From an uncultured Bacteroidales bacterium (GTDB lineage: Bacteria; Bacteroidota; Bacteroidia; Bacteroidales; JAUNSR01), in assembly GCA_947074165.1 (NCBI GenBank), contig CAMTOT010000152.1, positions 1 through 6,926 on the forward strand: a stretch of DNA of 6,926 nt, in the 5' to 3' direction. Under the pieces are notes generated by a model, which searched no databases, had not been told where the DNA came from, and was given only the letters and a program-made list of their open reading frames with translations. The first letter of the stretch is position 1; each line of letters opens with the position of its first letter. Made by a program: the position numbers and the translations under genes. Of this stretch, positions 1-6,852 are shown in pieces.

Positions 1-81
1 CATAACCGTACGGTAGAAACATATTTCTATTTTGAGATTCCTGAAGGTGATGCTAAAATTTTAGAATTTAATTATCCCTAA
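1..81 (+). CDS. 3' end of an unidentified protein-coding gene (partial)
   Basis: Frame 1 is open from the window edge to a TAA at 79-81 and gives the last 26 residues of a protein, beginning HNRTVETYFYFEIPEG and ending in FNYP. The alternating hydrophobic and polar residues suggest C-terminal beta strands, but the piece is too short to assign a family. The stop lies 12 bases before the yaaA start codon, on the same strand and in the same frame, so the two genes are probably co-transcribed. That it is coding is inferred from the open frame, the tight spacing and the protein-like composition. An in-frame upstream leader of yaaA is excluded by the stop codon. Confidence 0.6.
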   Translation, partial: HNRTVETYFYFEIPEGDAKILEFNYP

Positions 82-93
82 GAAAACATTGAT

Positions 94-867
94 ATGCTAA
101 TATTTATATCATGTGCCAAGACGATGGCATCAAAGTGCAGTATTCATGTACCATCGCTTACATTGCCGCTTTTTGACTCGGAAGCGAAGGCAAATGCCAT
201 GGAGTTGATTAATTATGATTCTGATGATCTGGAGAAGCTTTTGAAGATTAATTCCTCTTTAGCTGCGGAAAACAGATTAAGATATATAGACTTTCTTTCG
301 GATGACAAAAAGAAAATACCGGCTTTATGTGCATATACCGGAGCTGTATTTAAGAGAATCGGGATATCTGATTTTAATGATGCTGATTTTGAATACGCGC
401 AGGATCATCTCCGAATCTCATCTTTCCTTTACGGACTGCTCCGTCCGCTTGACGCTATCAAACCATACAGACTTGAAGGGAGCGTAAGGCTGCAAAGGAA
501 TGACGATAAAACAATGTTTGATAGTTGGAAGCCTGTCATTACTGATCTTTTTATTGAGGAGATAAAGAAACAGGGAGGTGTACTTGTAAACCTGGCGAGC
601 ACGGAGATGCAAAGTCTGTTTGACTGGAAGAAGGTATTGTCGCAGGTGAGGGTTATAACTCCGGATTTTCAGGTTATGAAAGGTGATAAATTAAAAACAA
701 TAGTCATATACGCTAAAATGTGCAGAGGCGAGATGACCCGCTATATTATCAAAAACCGAATAGAAGATGCTGAGTTGATAAAAGATTTTTCTTATGACGG
801 ATTCGCTTATAATGAGCATTTAAGTACTCCTGATAATCCGGTGTTTGTTTTGACTGCGGATGTTTAA
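94..867 (+). CDS. yaaA: Peroxide stress protein YaaA (UPF0246/DUF328 family)
   Basis: This 257-residue protein matches the YaaA family over its full length (E. coli YaaA is about 258 residues). Recognisable blocks are the N-terminal MLIFISCAKTM (residues 1-11; E. coli has ISPAKT), DFEYAQDHLR (98-107), the signature LYGLLRPLDAIKPYRLE (112-128), VNLASTE (165-171), and YAKMCRGEMTRYII (206-219). E. coli YaaA is a cytoplasmic protein of the OxyR response. It limits peroxide damage by keeping free intracellular iron low, and it has been reported to bind DNA; the same role here is inferred by homology. The ATG at 94 follows the upstream stop by 12 bases and is the first start in frame, which fits the conserved N-terminus. 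The gene probably shares an operon with the partial upstream gene and ends at the hairpin terminator at 885-922. No OxyR-type site can be seen because the promoter is outside the window. Confidence 0.95.
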   Translation: MLIFISCAKTMASKCSIHVPSLTLPLFDSEAKANAMELINYDSDDLEKLLKINSSLAAENRLRYIDFLSDDKKKIPALCAYTGAVFKRIGISDFNDADFEYAQDHLRISSFLYGLLRPLDAIKPYRLEGSVRLQRNDDKTMFDSWKPVITDLFIEEIKKQGGVLVNLASTEMQSLFDWKKVLSQVRVITPDFQVMKGDKLKTIVIYAKMCRGEMTRYIIKNRIEDAELIKDFSYDGFAYNEHLSTPDNPVFVLTADV

Positions 868-884
868 TATATAATTTATATAAG

Positions 885-922
885 AAAGGCTGTCTGATTA
901 TTTATTTTCAGACAGCCTTTTT
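885..922 (+). terminator. Rho-independent terminator of yaaA, probably bidirectional
   Basis: A perfect 13-bp stem pairs AAAGGCTGTCTGA (885-897) with TCAGACAGCCTTT (908-920) across a 10-base T-rich loop (898-907). On the plus strand the right arm runs into TTTTT (918-922). The structure begins 17 bases after the yaaA stop. On the minus strand the hairpin is followed by TTTCTTA, and it lies about 25 bases past the stop of the convergent DUF3109 gene, so it may terminate both transcripts. Confidence 0.9.
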
Positions 923-945
923 CATATTCTTAAGAAGCGATAGTT

Positions 946-1530
946 TTATTTATCTTCCATCTGTTTTAGCTCTTCGGCACAGATAACAAGCTGCTCATAC
1001 CATGCTTCACCAAATTTTTTGATAAGAGGTTCTTTTAAGAACTGATATAGTTTCACGCCTTCACGTTTTCCAAGTAATTCAGCTGCTTTACAGATTCCCC
1101 ATTTATGATAGTTTACAGCAGTAAACGTTGGGTATTTTTTGCAGCGTATAGGATATAAATGACAAGATATAGGTTTGTAAAAATCAGTCTTGCCTTCACG
1201 GAAAGCTTTTTCAATAGCGCACAGGCACATACCACCTTTGTCATAATATGTAAACACACAGTCGCGGCCGTTTACAACAGGAGTGACCCATTCGCCTTCA
1301 AAATCTTTAAATGCTACACCGCGTTCGTTTATAACTTCCTTTGCCGCTGGAGTAAGGTCGTCCCAAACAATAGGAAGGACCTCTTTAAGTTTTTCAACCT
1401 CATCGGCGTCAAGCGGAGCGCCCGAGTCGCCCTCTTCATTACAACACGCGCCCATACAATCGCTAAGGTCGCATATGAACTCCTTCTCGAAAATATCAAG
1501 GCTTATAATTGTATCGTCTATTTGAACCAT
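946..1530 (-). CDS. DUF3109 family cysteine-rich protein, probable metal or Fe-S binding
   Basis: This 194-residue protein is recognised as DUF3109, a small family common in Bacteroidota with no established function. It has no signal peptide or membrane segment, so it is probably cytoplasmic. It carries 11 cysteines: C20, C25, C29, C30, C91, C102, C104, C123, C130, C147 and C184. The order, an N-terminal CxxxxCxxxCC cluster, a central CxC, then SCHLYPIRC (122-130) and C147, resembles the YkgJ-type zinc- or iron-chelating family. This suggests a metal or iron-sulfur site; that is an inference, not a demonstrated function. The ATG at 1530-1528 keeps the conserved N-terminus; it is preceded by an AT-rich stretch with no Shine-Dalgarno motif. 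The gene follows gpmI on the same strand after 119 bases, with a terminator-like inverted repeat and a candidate promoter in between, so it probably has its own transcript. It converges on yaaA. Confidence 0.88.
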   Translation of the reverse strand: MVQIDDTIISLDIFEKEFICDLSDCMGACCNEEGDSGAPLDADEVEKLKEVLPIVWDDLTPAAKEVINERGVAFKDFEGEWVTPVVNGRDCVFTYYDKGGMCLCAIEKAFREGKTDFYKPISCHLYPIRCKKYPTFTAVNYHKWGICKAAELLGKREGVKLYQFLKEPLIKKFGEAWYEQLVICAEELKQMEDK

Positions 1531-1541
1531 TTCGTATATAT

Positions 1542-1630
1542 AAAAAAAGAAGATGTATTTATTTTAGGCCCCAAAGATAGCTGTTTGTGATTAAACAGGT
1601 GAAATCTAAAGGGTTAATAAATACATCTTC
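1542..1630 (-). terminator. Long-loop inverted repeat plus T-run: candidate gpmI terminator or leader element
   Basis: On the minus strand GAAGATGTATTTATT (1630-1616) is perfectly complementary to AATAAATACATCTTC (1563-1549). The 15-bp stem has a 52-base loop, and seven T residues (1548-1542) follow the second arm directly. It starts 19 bases past the gpmI stop and ends 11 bases before the DUF3109 start codon. Stem plus T-run is the layout of an intrinsic terminator, but the stem is AT-rich (4 of 15 pairs G-C) and the loop is unusually long, so termination strength is uncertain. Confidence 0.5.
1572..1604 (-). promoter_or_regulatory. Candidate Bacteroidetes-type promoter for the DUF3109 gene
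   Basis: The minus strand reads TATCTTTG at 1579-1572, an exact match to the Bacteroidetes -7 consensus TAnnTTTG. A weak -33 match (TTTC against TTTG) lies at 1604-1601, 21 bases upstream. Transcription would begin near 1565 and give a leader of about 35 bases. The boxes lie inside the loop of the inverted repeat at 1549-1630, so a transcript started here would contain only the promoter-distal arm. Confidence 0.45.
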
Positions 1631-1649
1631 CTGATATGTAATCTTAAAA

Positions 1650-3173
1650 TTATTTTATCAGATTGTGACCTGTCATTTCAGGAGCCTGAGCTATACCTAT
1701 GATGTGAAGGATAGTCGGCGCGATATCGGCAAGTTTACCGTCAACGACCTTAGCATCTTTATCTGCGCTAACGTAAACGAAAGGCACAGGATTAAGAGAG
1801 TGAGCCGTGTTAGGAGTTCCGTTCTCATTCACAGCGTTGTCTGCGTTACCGTGGTCAGCTGTGATAAGTACGTCATAACCGTTAGCTTTAGCCGCCTCAA
1901 CAACATCGTGAAGACAAACGTCGATAGTCTTAACCGCTTTTTCGATAGCTTCATAGATACCTGTGTGACCTACCATGTCGCCGTTAGCAAAGTTACAAGC
2001 GATGAAATCAAATTTCTGAGTATTTATAGCGTCTACAAGTTTATCTTTAACGATAAGCGCGCTCATCTCAGGCTGAAGGTCGTAAGTAGCAACTTTCGGA
2101 GAAGGAACAAGAATACGCTCTTCAAATTTATATTCAGACTCGCGACCGCCGTTGAAGAAGAAAGTCACGTGCGCGTATTTTTCTGTTTCAGCGATACGAA
2201 GCTGTGATTTACCTGCCTCTGATACTACTTCGCCAAGAGTATTCACAACATTTTCTTTATTGAAAAGGATATGAAGACCTGTGAATTTAGAATCGTAAGG
2301 AGTCATAGTGCAGAAGTAAAGAGGTAGTTTGTGCATACCAAATTCCGGCATATCTTCCTGTGTAAGAACTACAGAAAGTTCTTTAGCACGGTCATTACGA
2401 TAGTTGAAGAAGATTACCATATCGCCATCCTGTATAGTCGCAAGTGGAGCACCGTTTGCATCAACATGGATAGTTGGTTTGATAAATTCATCTGTTACGC
2501 CAGCCTCATATGAATCAGCCATAGACTTTACCATATCTGTAGAAGGAGCACCTACGCCTTTTACAAGAAGATCGTAAGCCTCTTTTACGCGTTCCCAACG
2601 TTTATCACGGTCCATAGCGTAAAAACGACCGATTATAGATGCGATTTTACCTGTAGATTTAGCCATATGGCCTTCAAGCTCTTCGATAAATCCTTTACCG
2701 CTCTTCGGGTCTGTGTCACGACCATCCATGAAACAGTGAACGAATGTATCTTCGATGCCGAACTCTTTAGAAAGGTCAAGAAGTTTGAACAGATGATCAA
2801 GAGAAGAGTGTACGCCTCCGTTAGAAACAAGACCCATGAAGTGAACTTTCTTTCCGTTTGCTTTAGCGTATTCAAATGCCGCTTTTACTTCAGGAACCTC
2901 TTTTATAGAGTTGTCAGCACATGCCATATTGATTTTTACAAGGTCCTGATATACAACACGACCCGCGCCAATGTTAAGGTGACCTACCTCTGAGTTGCCC
3001 ATCTGTCCTTCAGGAAGACCAACGTTTACGCCGTCAGTACGAAGTTCCGAGTGTGGGTAGTTCGCAAGAAGCGAGTCCCAGTATGGAGTTGGTGTAGAAT
3101 AGATAACGTCAGATTTAGTTTTGTTTCCGTATCCCCAACCATCGAGGATTAACAGTAAAGCTTTCTTGTTCAT
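1650..3173 (-). CDS. gpmI: 2,3-bisphosphoglycerate-independent phosphoglycerate mutase
   Basis: This enzyme interconverts 3-phosphoglycerate and 2-phosphoglycerate in glycolysis and gluconeogenesis without the 2,3-bisphosphoglycerate cofactor, using two Mn2+ ions and a phosphoserine intermediate. At 507 residues it has the family's usual length (about 505-515). The alkaline-phosphatase-like metal sites are all present when compared with the Geobacillus enzyme: D11 in LDGWG, catalytic S61 in GQMGNSEVGH, D399 and H403 in NGDMVGH, D440 and H441 in TADHGNAD, and H458 in TAHSLNPVP. The inserted transferase domain (about residues 77-300) shows H122, MDGRDTDP (149-156), GRFYAMDRDKRWERV (182-196) and YRNDR (258-262). 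It is cytoplasmic and intact. The ATG at 3173 gives an N-terminus that enters the first conserved strand at once, as expected. It probably has its own promoter upstream and is followed by an inverted repeat that may end its transcript. Confidence 0.98.
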   Translation of the reverse strand: MNKKALLLILDGWGYGNKTKSDVIYSTPTPYWDSLLANYPHSELRTDGVNVGLPEGQMGNSEVGHLNIGAGRVVYQDLVKINMACADNSIKEVPEVKAAFEYAKANGKKVHFMGLVSNGGVHSSLDHLFKLLDLSKEFGIEDTFVHCFMDGRDTDPKSGKGFIEELEGHMAKSTGKIASIIGRFYAMDRDKRWERVKEAYDLLVKGVGAPSTDMVKSMADSYEAGVTDEFIKPTIHVDANGAPLATIQDGDMVIFFNYRNDRAKELSVVLTQEDMPEFGMHKLPLYFCTMTPYDSKFTGLHILFNKENVVNTLGEVVSEAGKSQLRIAETEKYAHVTFFFNGGRESEYKFEERILVPSPKVATYDLQPEMSALIVKDKLVDAINTQKFDFIACNFANGDMVGHTGIYEAIEKAVKTIDVCLHDVVEAAKANGYDVLITADHGNADNAVNENGTPNTAHSLNPVPFVYVSADKDAKVVDGKLADIAPTILHIIGIAQAPEMTGHNLIK

Positions 3174-3372
3174 ATTTTAATTTGTTTGAATTTTAATTGT
3201 AAGAAGCAAAAATTATATCTGAATTTTTACGATGCAAAATTACAAAAATAAATTAAAAAGTATATCAGGGTGGATGATTGTTGAACGGAGGTAAATCATG
3301 TATTGTGTAAATAATCAGATGTTTTGTAATGTAAAGATAGCAAAGATTAAAAATAGCTCAGATGTGGTAATG
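3174..3372. other. Intergenic region between the GH78-type gene and gpmI
   Basis: This 199-base AT-rich gap separates two minus-strand genes. I see a candidate gpmI promoter (3235-3242) but no convincing terminator hairpin for the GH78-type gene. There is an 8-base direct repeat, TCAGATGT, at 3315-3322 and 3358-3365, and two adjacent near-matches to the -7 box on the minus strand at about 3332-3349. No RNA gene or well-supported coding gene is visible. Confidence 0.5.
3235..3242 (-). promoter_or_regulatory. Candidate -7 promoter element for gpmI
   Basis: The minus strand reads TAATTTTG followed by CA, an exact match to the Bacteroidetes -7 consensus TAnnTTTG, about 62 bases upstream of the gpmI ATG. 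A second match, TATTTTTG, lies just upstream at 3250-3243. No clear TTTG -33 box is found at the expected distance. The region is AT-rich, so chance matches are likely and the exact start of transcription is uncertain. Confidence 0.4.
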
Positions 3373-5157
3373 TCATTTTATTATCTTGACTCCTTTGGGT
3401 GCTTTAATATCAGAAATGATTCTGCCGTTGCTCCTTTTAGTATGTTTGATATAGATTAAACCATGCGGAGTCGGGAATGTACCTTCCGCATAATCAAGGT
3501 CTCCGAGAAACGGGGTTATTTTAATCACTTTGCATCCGGGTTTTATGATCTTAACGCCAAGAACATATTCAGTAAGCCAGGCTGTAGGACCAGACGCCCA
3601 TCCATGGCAAAGACTGTGTCTGTATCCTGGATAACAATATGCGCCGAAACTGCCATGTATATTTTTATACCCTTCTTTATCAAACTCATCAATCCTAACG
3701 GCATTCTCTGTCCATTTAAGATCAAAATCTTCCCAAAAAGTCGTGGCTCCCATATCAATCATGGCTCCCCAATATTCTCTTATGATATCGATGCTTTCTT
3801 TTCGTCTGTTGTTAATGGCCATTGCTTCAAGCATATAATAACCGTAAAAAGTGGAGAAGTTGTCTGAGCCGTCTTTGCATACAATGTCTATGCACGAAGT
3901 CTCATTGTCCTTAATGCCGGATATTGCCATGAGCGCTGCGGCTTGTTTCAGATTATTATGGCTTTTAGTTTTTTTGCGGATACGATTAGCGCACTCGGCT
4001 GCCTTTTGTTTTGCTAAGGGTTCATTAAGCTCACCACATAAAAAGGCGGCATTGTCCATAGCCCAAACCATGAGCGCTCTGTAGCCGGCTTCCACTCCTT
4101 TTTTGTTTGGAGAAGAAGGCCAGTCAAGAAACTTTTTACCCATGCTTTCATTACCTTCTGCGTCTGTATTCTGAAGAATCAGGTCTATAAGTCCGGTGAT
4201 ATATTGTTTGTGCTTTTGCAGGAAATTAATGTCGCCGCTATGCATATACCAGTCATGGTGAATGATAAGATACCATAATGAGTAAGCGCTCATTCCATTC
4301 ATCCATCCGGGAAGGGGATATATCTGAACAGCGAGATCGAGAGTTTGCGGCACTATTTCATTATCGCCGAATACGGATAGGATAGATGCCACCTCGGGAT
4401 GCATGTCGCCAAGCCAAATCACACGGTCTCTTTTTATGCCGTCCCAAAGATATTCCTGCATATTAAGATGTACGGTATAAGCCCCCGTAAGCCATATTTT
4501 GTTTAATCTTTCATCGCTTGACCTGAAAGAACCCAGATAGGGGATATCTCTGTATCGTAATATTGCACGGGTTTCTTTAATCCGGACCGTTGTATTTGGT
4601 TGAAGAAGGTCTATTCTGACGAATCTGAATCCGGTATTGCCAATCTCAATCATGCCATCCCGGGGTATTTCTATCGTAATATCTCTTTTTGCATGATCGT
4701 CTGTAGAAAATCCGTGACGTCCGCCTCTGTTGTGTGTGTCGCTATTGCATTCACCAACCGATTCTCCAAAACGAATTCTCACAAGAGACGGTTCTCGTCT
4801 TGAAGAGGAACCCATGACAAGTTGTAGTCCGCCGTGAATTTCTATACCATAGTCAAGCAGTATAGAGCAAGTATCGGTATCTGTGTTCTTTAAAGAACAA
4901 ATATTTTCCTTTATAAAGGCTGCCTGACTGTTACCTGCGGAAAGTAATAGATGTTCATTTTTTATAAGTTGATTATCGCTTTTCCAAAGCACGGTTTTGG
5001 GTGATATATAAAGTCTGGATAATTCATCTTTTTGTGTTTTGCCATTATATTCAGAGCCGAAAACCGGCGGAAGTGACGCGGACGAAAGGCTGAATGTGAG
5101 GAAAAGGATTGAAAGGAGAATTAGTTTAGTAACCTTTCCGTGTTTTATGTTTTTCAT
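3373..5157 (-). CDS. Secreted GH78-type (alpha-L-rhamnosidase-like) six-hairpin glycosidase
   Basis: This 594-residue protein has an N-terminal signal peptide (basic MKNIKHGKVTK, hydrophobic core about 12-25, probable cleavage near residue 27) with no lipobox cysteine, so it is probably periplasmic. A beta-sandwich of the Bac_rhamnosid type (about 95-200, containing RIRFGES) leads into an (alpha/alpha)6 six-hairpin domain (about 205-530) and a short C-terminal beta domain. Active-site blocks are WDGIKRDRVIWLGDMHPE (238-255), GATTFWED (470-477) and SLCHGWASGP (515-524). In classical GH78 enzymes such as Bacillus RhaB the first block is D-C-P-Q-R-E with a later Asp. Here those positions are D239, D244 and D251, with the presumed base E476 retained, so Asp replaces the usual Glu at D244. 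The likely action is release of terminal alpha-L-rhamnose or a related sugar, but the substrate is not certain. The protein is shorter than many GH78 members because extra N-terminal modules are absent. The start lies 9 bases after the GH31 stop, so they form an operon. Confidence 0.88.
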   Translation of the reverse strand: MKNIKHGKVTKLILLSILFLTFSLSSASLPPVFGSEYNGKTQKDELSRLYISPKTVLWKSDNQLIKNEHLLLSAGNSQAAFIKENICSLKNTDTDTCSILLDYGIEIHGGLQLVMGSSSRREPSLVRIRFGESVGECNSDTHNRGGRHGFSTDDHAKRDITIEIPRDGMIEIGNTGFRFVRIDLLQPNTTVRIKETRAILRYRDIPYLGSFRSSDERLNKIWLTGAYTVHLNMQEYLWDGIKRDRVIWLGDMHPEVASILSVFGDNEIVPQTLDLAVQIYPLPGWMNGMSAYSLWYLIIHHDWYMHSGDINFLQKHKQYITGLIDLILQNTDAEGNESMGKKFLDWPSSPNKKGVEAGYRALMVWAMDNAAFLCGELNEPLAKQKAAECANRIRKKTKSHNNLKQAAALMAISGIKDNETSCIDIVCKDGSDNFSTFYGYYMLEAMAINNRRKESIDIIREYWGAMIDMGATTFWEDFDLKWTENAVRIDEFDKEGYKNIHGSFGAYCYPGYRHSLCHGWASGPTAWLTEYVLGVKIIKPGCKVIKITPFLGDLDYAEGTFPTPHGLIYIKHTKRSNGRIISDIKAPKGVKIIK

Positions 5158-5166
5158 ATGTTCTTA

Positions 5167-6747
5167 CTATTTAATTTTTTCAAAATAAGGGAGTCTGCTT
5201 AATGGCACGTCTATCTCAATAGTTCTTCCTCCTTTATGCTTAACTCCCATATCATCTTTCCATAGACCGACTGGCAGTCTGACGTCACGTTTTTCGGCAT
5301 TTGTGATAACAGGCGCAATCATATATCTATCGCCAAGCATATACTGGTCTTTGCAATCATGGAGGCCCTGACCGGGATATTCATATTCCATGTGACGCAC
5401 AATCGGTTCTCCGGATAAAGCCGATTCACCTGCACACTTCATTATATACGCGCCCATTTTTTCGTGAAGAAGAGCCATATCTCTGGTAATAGCCATATTT
5501 TCAGGAGATAAAACTCTCCAAGGAGCTACGGAAAACTGCATCATAGGCATCATGGCGTGAATCTGTGCGGAACGAACTATCTGATTCTGGTTAATCCTGC
5601 GCGGATCTACATTGTGAAACGATTTATATTGTCCGCCGCCAATCATATCGGGACAAGTGTAAGAATATCCCATAAGCCCCGCTGCTATCATTTCGGGGAT
5701 AAGCGCGGATATTGCTTTCCATGAGTGTTGTTTATCACCGAGTCTTTGCACAAGAGCTTTGCCGCCCAGTTTCCAGCATGCCCGCATTTCATTGAATGGA
5801 AATTCTAAACCGATTTTAGCCCAAGCCTTTGTGTGATCTACGGCGATGGCGTCTTTTTTATAACATATTATATCGGAGTTATAAAAACTATTATCTCCCG
5901 CGTCGAATTTAAAACCATCGATGCCAAATTCCTGTTGCATCTTTTTCAGCAAGGAAATGATATGAGCCGATGCTTCGGGATTGGTGAGGTCGAAGCATGC
6001 GCTCTGACCATTCCACCAGCTTAAAATAGCCGGTTTCCCTTTCCTGTTTTTAATAAGATAACCTTTGTCATGATATTCACGGTATTCCTGCGAGTCGGCC
6101 GAAACAAATGGAGATACCCAGAGCATAACTTTAAATCCCATGTTATGTAATGAATCGACCATTGCTTTCGGGTCGGGGAATTTTTCTTTTCTGAAATCAA
6201 AATTGCCGTAATAACGCTGCCAGTTATCATCTATCATTAATATGCCTTTGGGGAAACCATTGTCTATGATGTCGTTGGCGTATTTAAGAATATCCTCTTG
6301 GTTTTGATTATACATAAGTTCAATCCATGTGTTGTATTGCGGCATTGTAAAGAATAATGTATCGGGAAGAGTGCCTTCGGGTTTAAAATATTTATCGCAA
6401 GCTCTCATATAAGCATCTTTCAGAGTTTTTCCCGCGGTTATAATATCAATCTTTTCATAATCGGATTTTATGATAATATTATTGTCAGAGACGGAATATT
6501 TAAAGGGGAGTTCACTCCATATATAACGGCCTTTATTAGACAGCATAAAAGGGACTATCTGGTTATTGCTGTTTTGTGTTAAGAGATTATACTCATCAAG
6601 TGGTGAGATATATGGCATTGCCGAACCGTGCGCGATGGCGCCTCCCCACCAAAATTCATTTTTAAGTGATTTGATTATCGTTTCATGTTGAGAATAAATA
6701 TTGAGAAAAATTAAGTGTAACAGAAAGGAAAGAAGAATGTTTTTCAT
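5167..6747 (-). CDS. Secreted GH31 family glycosidase, MYORG-like / alpha-galactosidase-like subgroup
   Basis: This 526-residue protein begins with a short signal peptide (MKNILLSFLLHLIFLNIYSQ, probable cleavage near residue 20) and has no lipobox cysteine, so it is probably periplasmic. A small N-terminal beta domain (about 30-130) precedes a GH31 (beta/alpha)8 barrel. Barrel motifs are PQYNTWIELMYNQNQ (136-150), ILMIDDNW (169-176), FKVMLWVSPF (205-214), GIDGFKFDAGD (275-285, nucleophile D282), RLGDKQHSW (335-343, probable acid/base D338) and YTCPDMIGGGQY (363-374). A beta domain closes the protein. The FKFDAGD and PDMIGGG forms resemble the subgroup with human MYORG and Bacteroidota GH31 alpha-galactosidases rather than YicI-type alpha-xylosidases. 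Alpha-galactosidase activity is therefore the best guess but unproven. It is the first gene of a two-gene operon with the GH78-type enzyme. The ATG at 6747 starts a complete signal peptide, which supports this start. Confidence 0.9.
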   Translation of the reverse strand: MKNILLSFLLHLIFLNIYSQHETIIKSLKNEFWWGGAIAHGSAMPYISPLDEYNLLTQNSNNQIVPFMLSNKGRYIWSELPFKYSVSDNNIIIKSDYEKIDIITAGKTLKDAYMRACDKYFKPEGTLPDTLFFTMPQYNTWIELMYNQNQEDILKYANDIIDNGFPKGILMIDDNWQRYYGNFDFRKEKFPDPKAMVDSLHNMGFKVMLWVSPFVSADSQEYREYHDKGYLIKNRKGKPAILSWWNGQSACFDLTNPEASAHIISLLKKMQQEFGIDGFKFDAGDNSFYNSDIICYKKDAIAVDHTKAWAKIGLEFPFNEMRACWKLGGKALVQRLGDKQHSWKAISALIPEMIAAGLMGYSYTCPDMIGGGQYKSFHNVDPRRINQNQIVRSAQIHAMMPMMQFSVAPWRVLSPENMAITRDMALLHEKMGAYIMKCAGESALSGEPIVRHMEYEYPGQGLHDCKDQYMLGDRYMIAPVITNAEKRDVRLPVGLWKDDMGVKHKGGRTIEIDVPLSRLPYFEKIK

Positions 6748-6852
6748 AAATGAGATATGATTGATTTGTTAATAACTTGTGCCGCAAAAATGATAAAAAT
6801 AGCCTGACAGGGATGTATGTATTGTTTCAATCAATATGAATTATGTTGCAAT
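6748..6852. promoter_or_regulatory. Upstream region of the GH31-GH78 operon, cut by the contig end
   Basis: These 105 AT-rich bases lead to the GH31 start codon. On the minus strand CATTTTTG at 6792-6785 is a one-mismatch version of the TAnnTTTG -7 box, and TATTTTTA at 6801-6794 is another near-match. No TTTG -33 box is seen at the right spacing, so the promoter call is weak. Genomic sequence stops at about 6852, where the adapter begins, so any further regulatory site or upstream gene is missing. Confidence 0.3.

Noticed and set aside
1159..1590. A 143-codon plus-strand open frame over the DUF3109 gene.
   Set aside because: It is antisense to a conserved family protein, runs through the intergenic inverted repeat, and has no promoter, ribosome-binding site or family resemblance.
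1606..1626. A six-codon minus-strand ORF (MYLLTL) within the inverted repeat, which might be a leader peptide for attenuation.
   Set aside because: It is very short, has no cluster of regulatory codons and no ribosome-binding signal, and such ORFs are common by chance in AT-rich DNA.
1549..1630. An 82-base segment with perfect 15-bp terminal inverted repeats that could be a MITE.
   Set aside because: The flanks (A-run on the left, CTGATAT on the right) show no target-site duplication, no second copy exists in the window, and the T-run after the second arm fits a terminator better.
1665..2207. A 180-codon plus-strand open frame inside gpmI.
   Set aside because: It lies entirely antisense to a highly conserved, full-length glycolytic gene, and its translation shows no recognisable domain.
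3315..3365. An 8-base direct repeat TCAGATGT (3315-3322 and 3358-3365) considered as a regulator binding site upstream of gpmI.
   Set aside because: Two 8-base copies spaced 43 bases apart in AT-rich intergenic DNA are weak evidence, and no regulator gene or extended palindrome supports it.
3298..3459. A 53-codon plus-strand ORF starting at an ATG preceded by a perfect GGAGG six bases upstream, running antisense into the 3' end of the GH78-type gene.
   Set aside because: Bacteroidota rarely rely on Shine-Dalgarno motifs, no plus-strand promoter is visible upstream, more than half of the frame is antisense to a well-supported gene, and the peptide resembles no family I know. Chance is the simplest explanation; ribosome profiling or conservation in relatives could reopen it.
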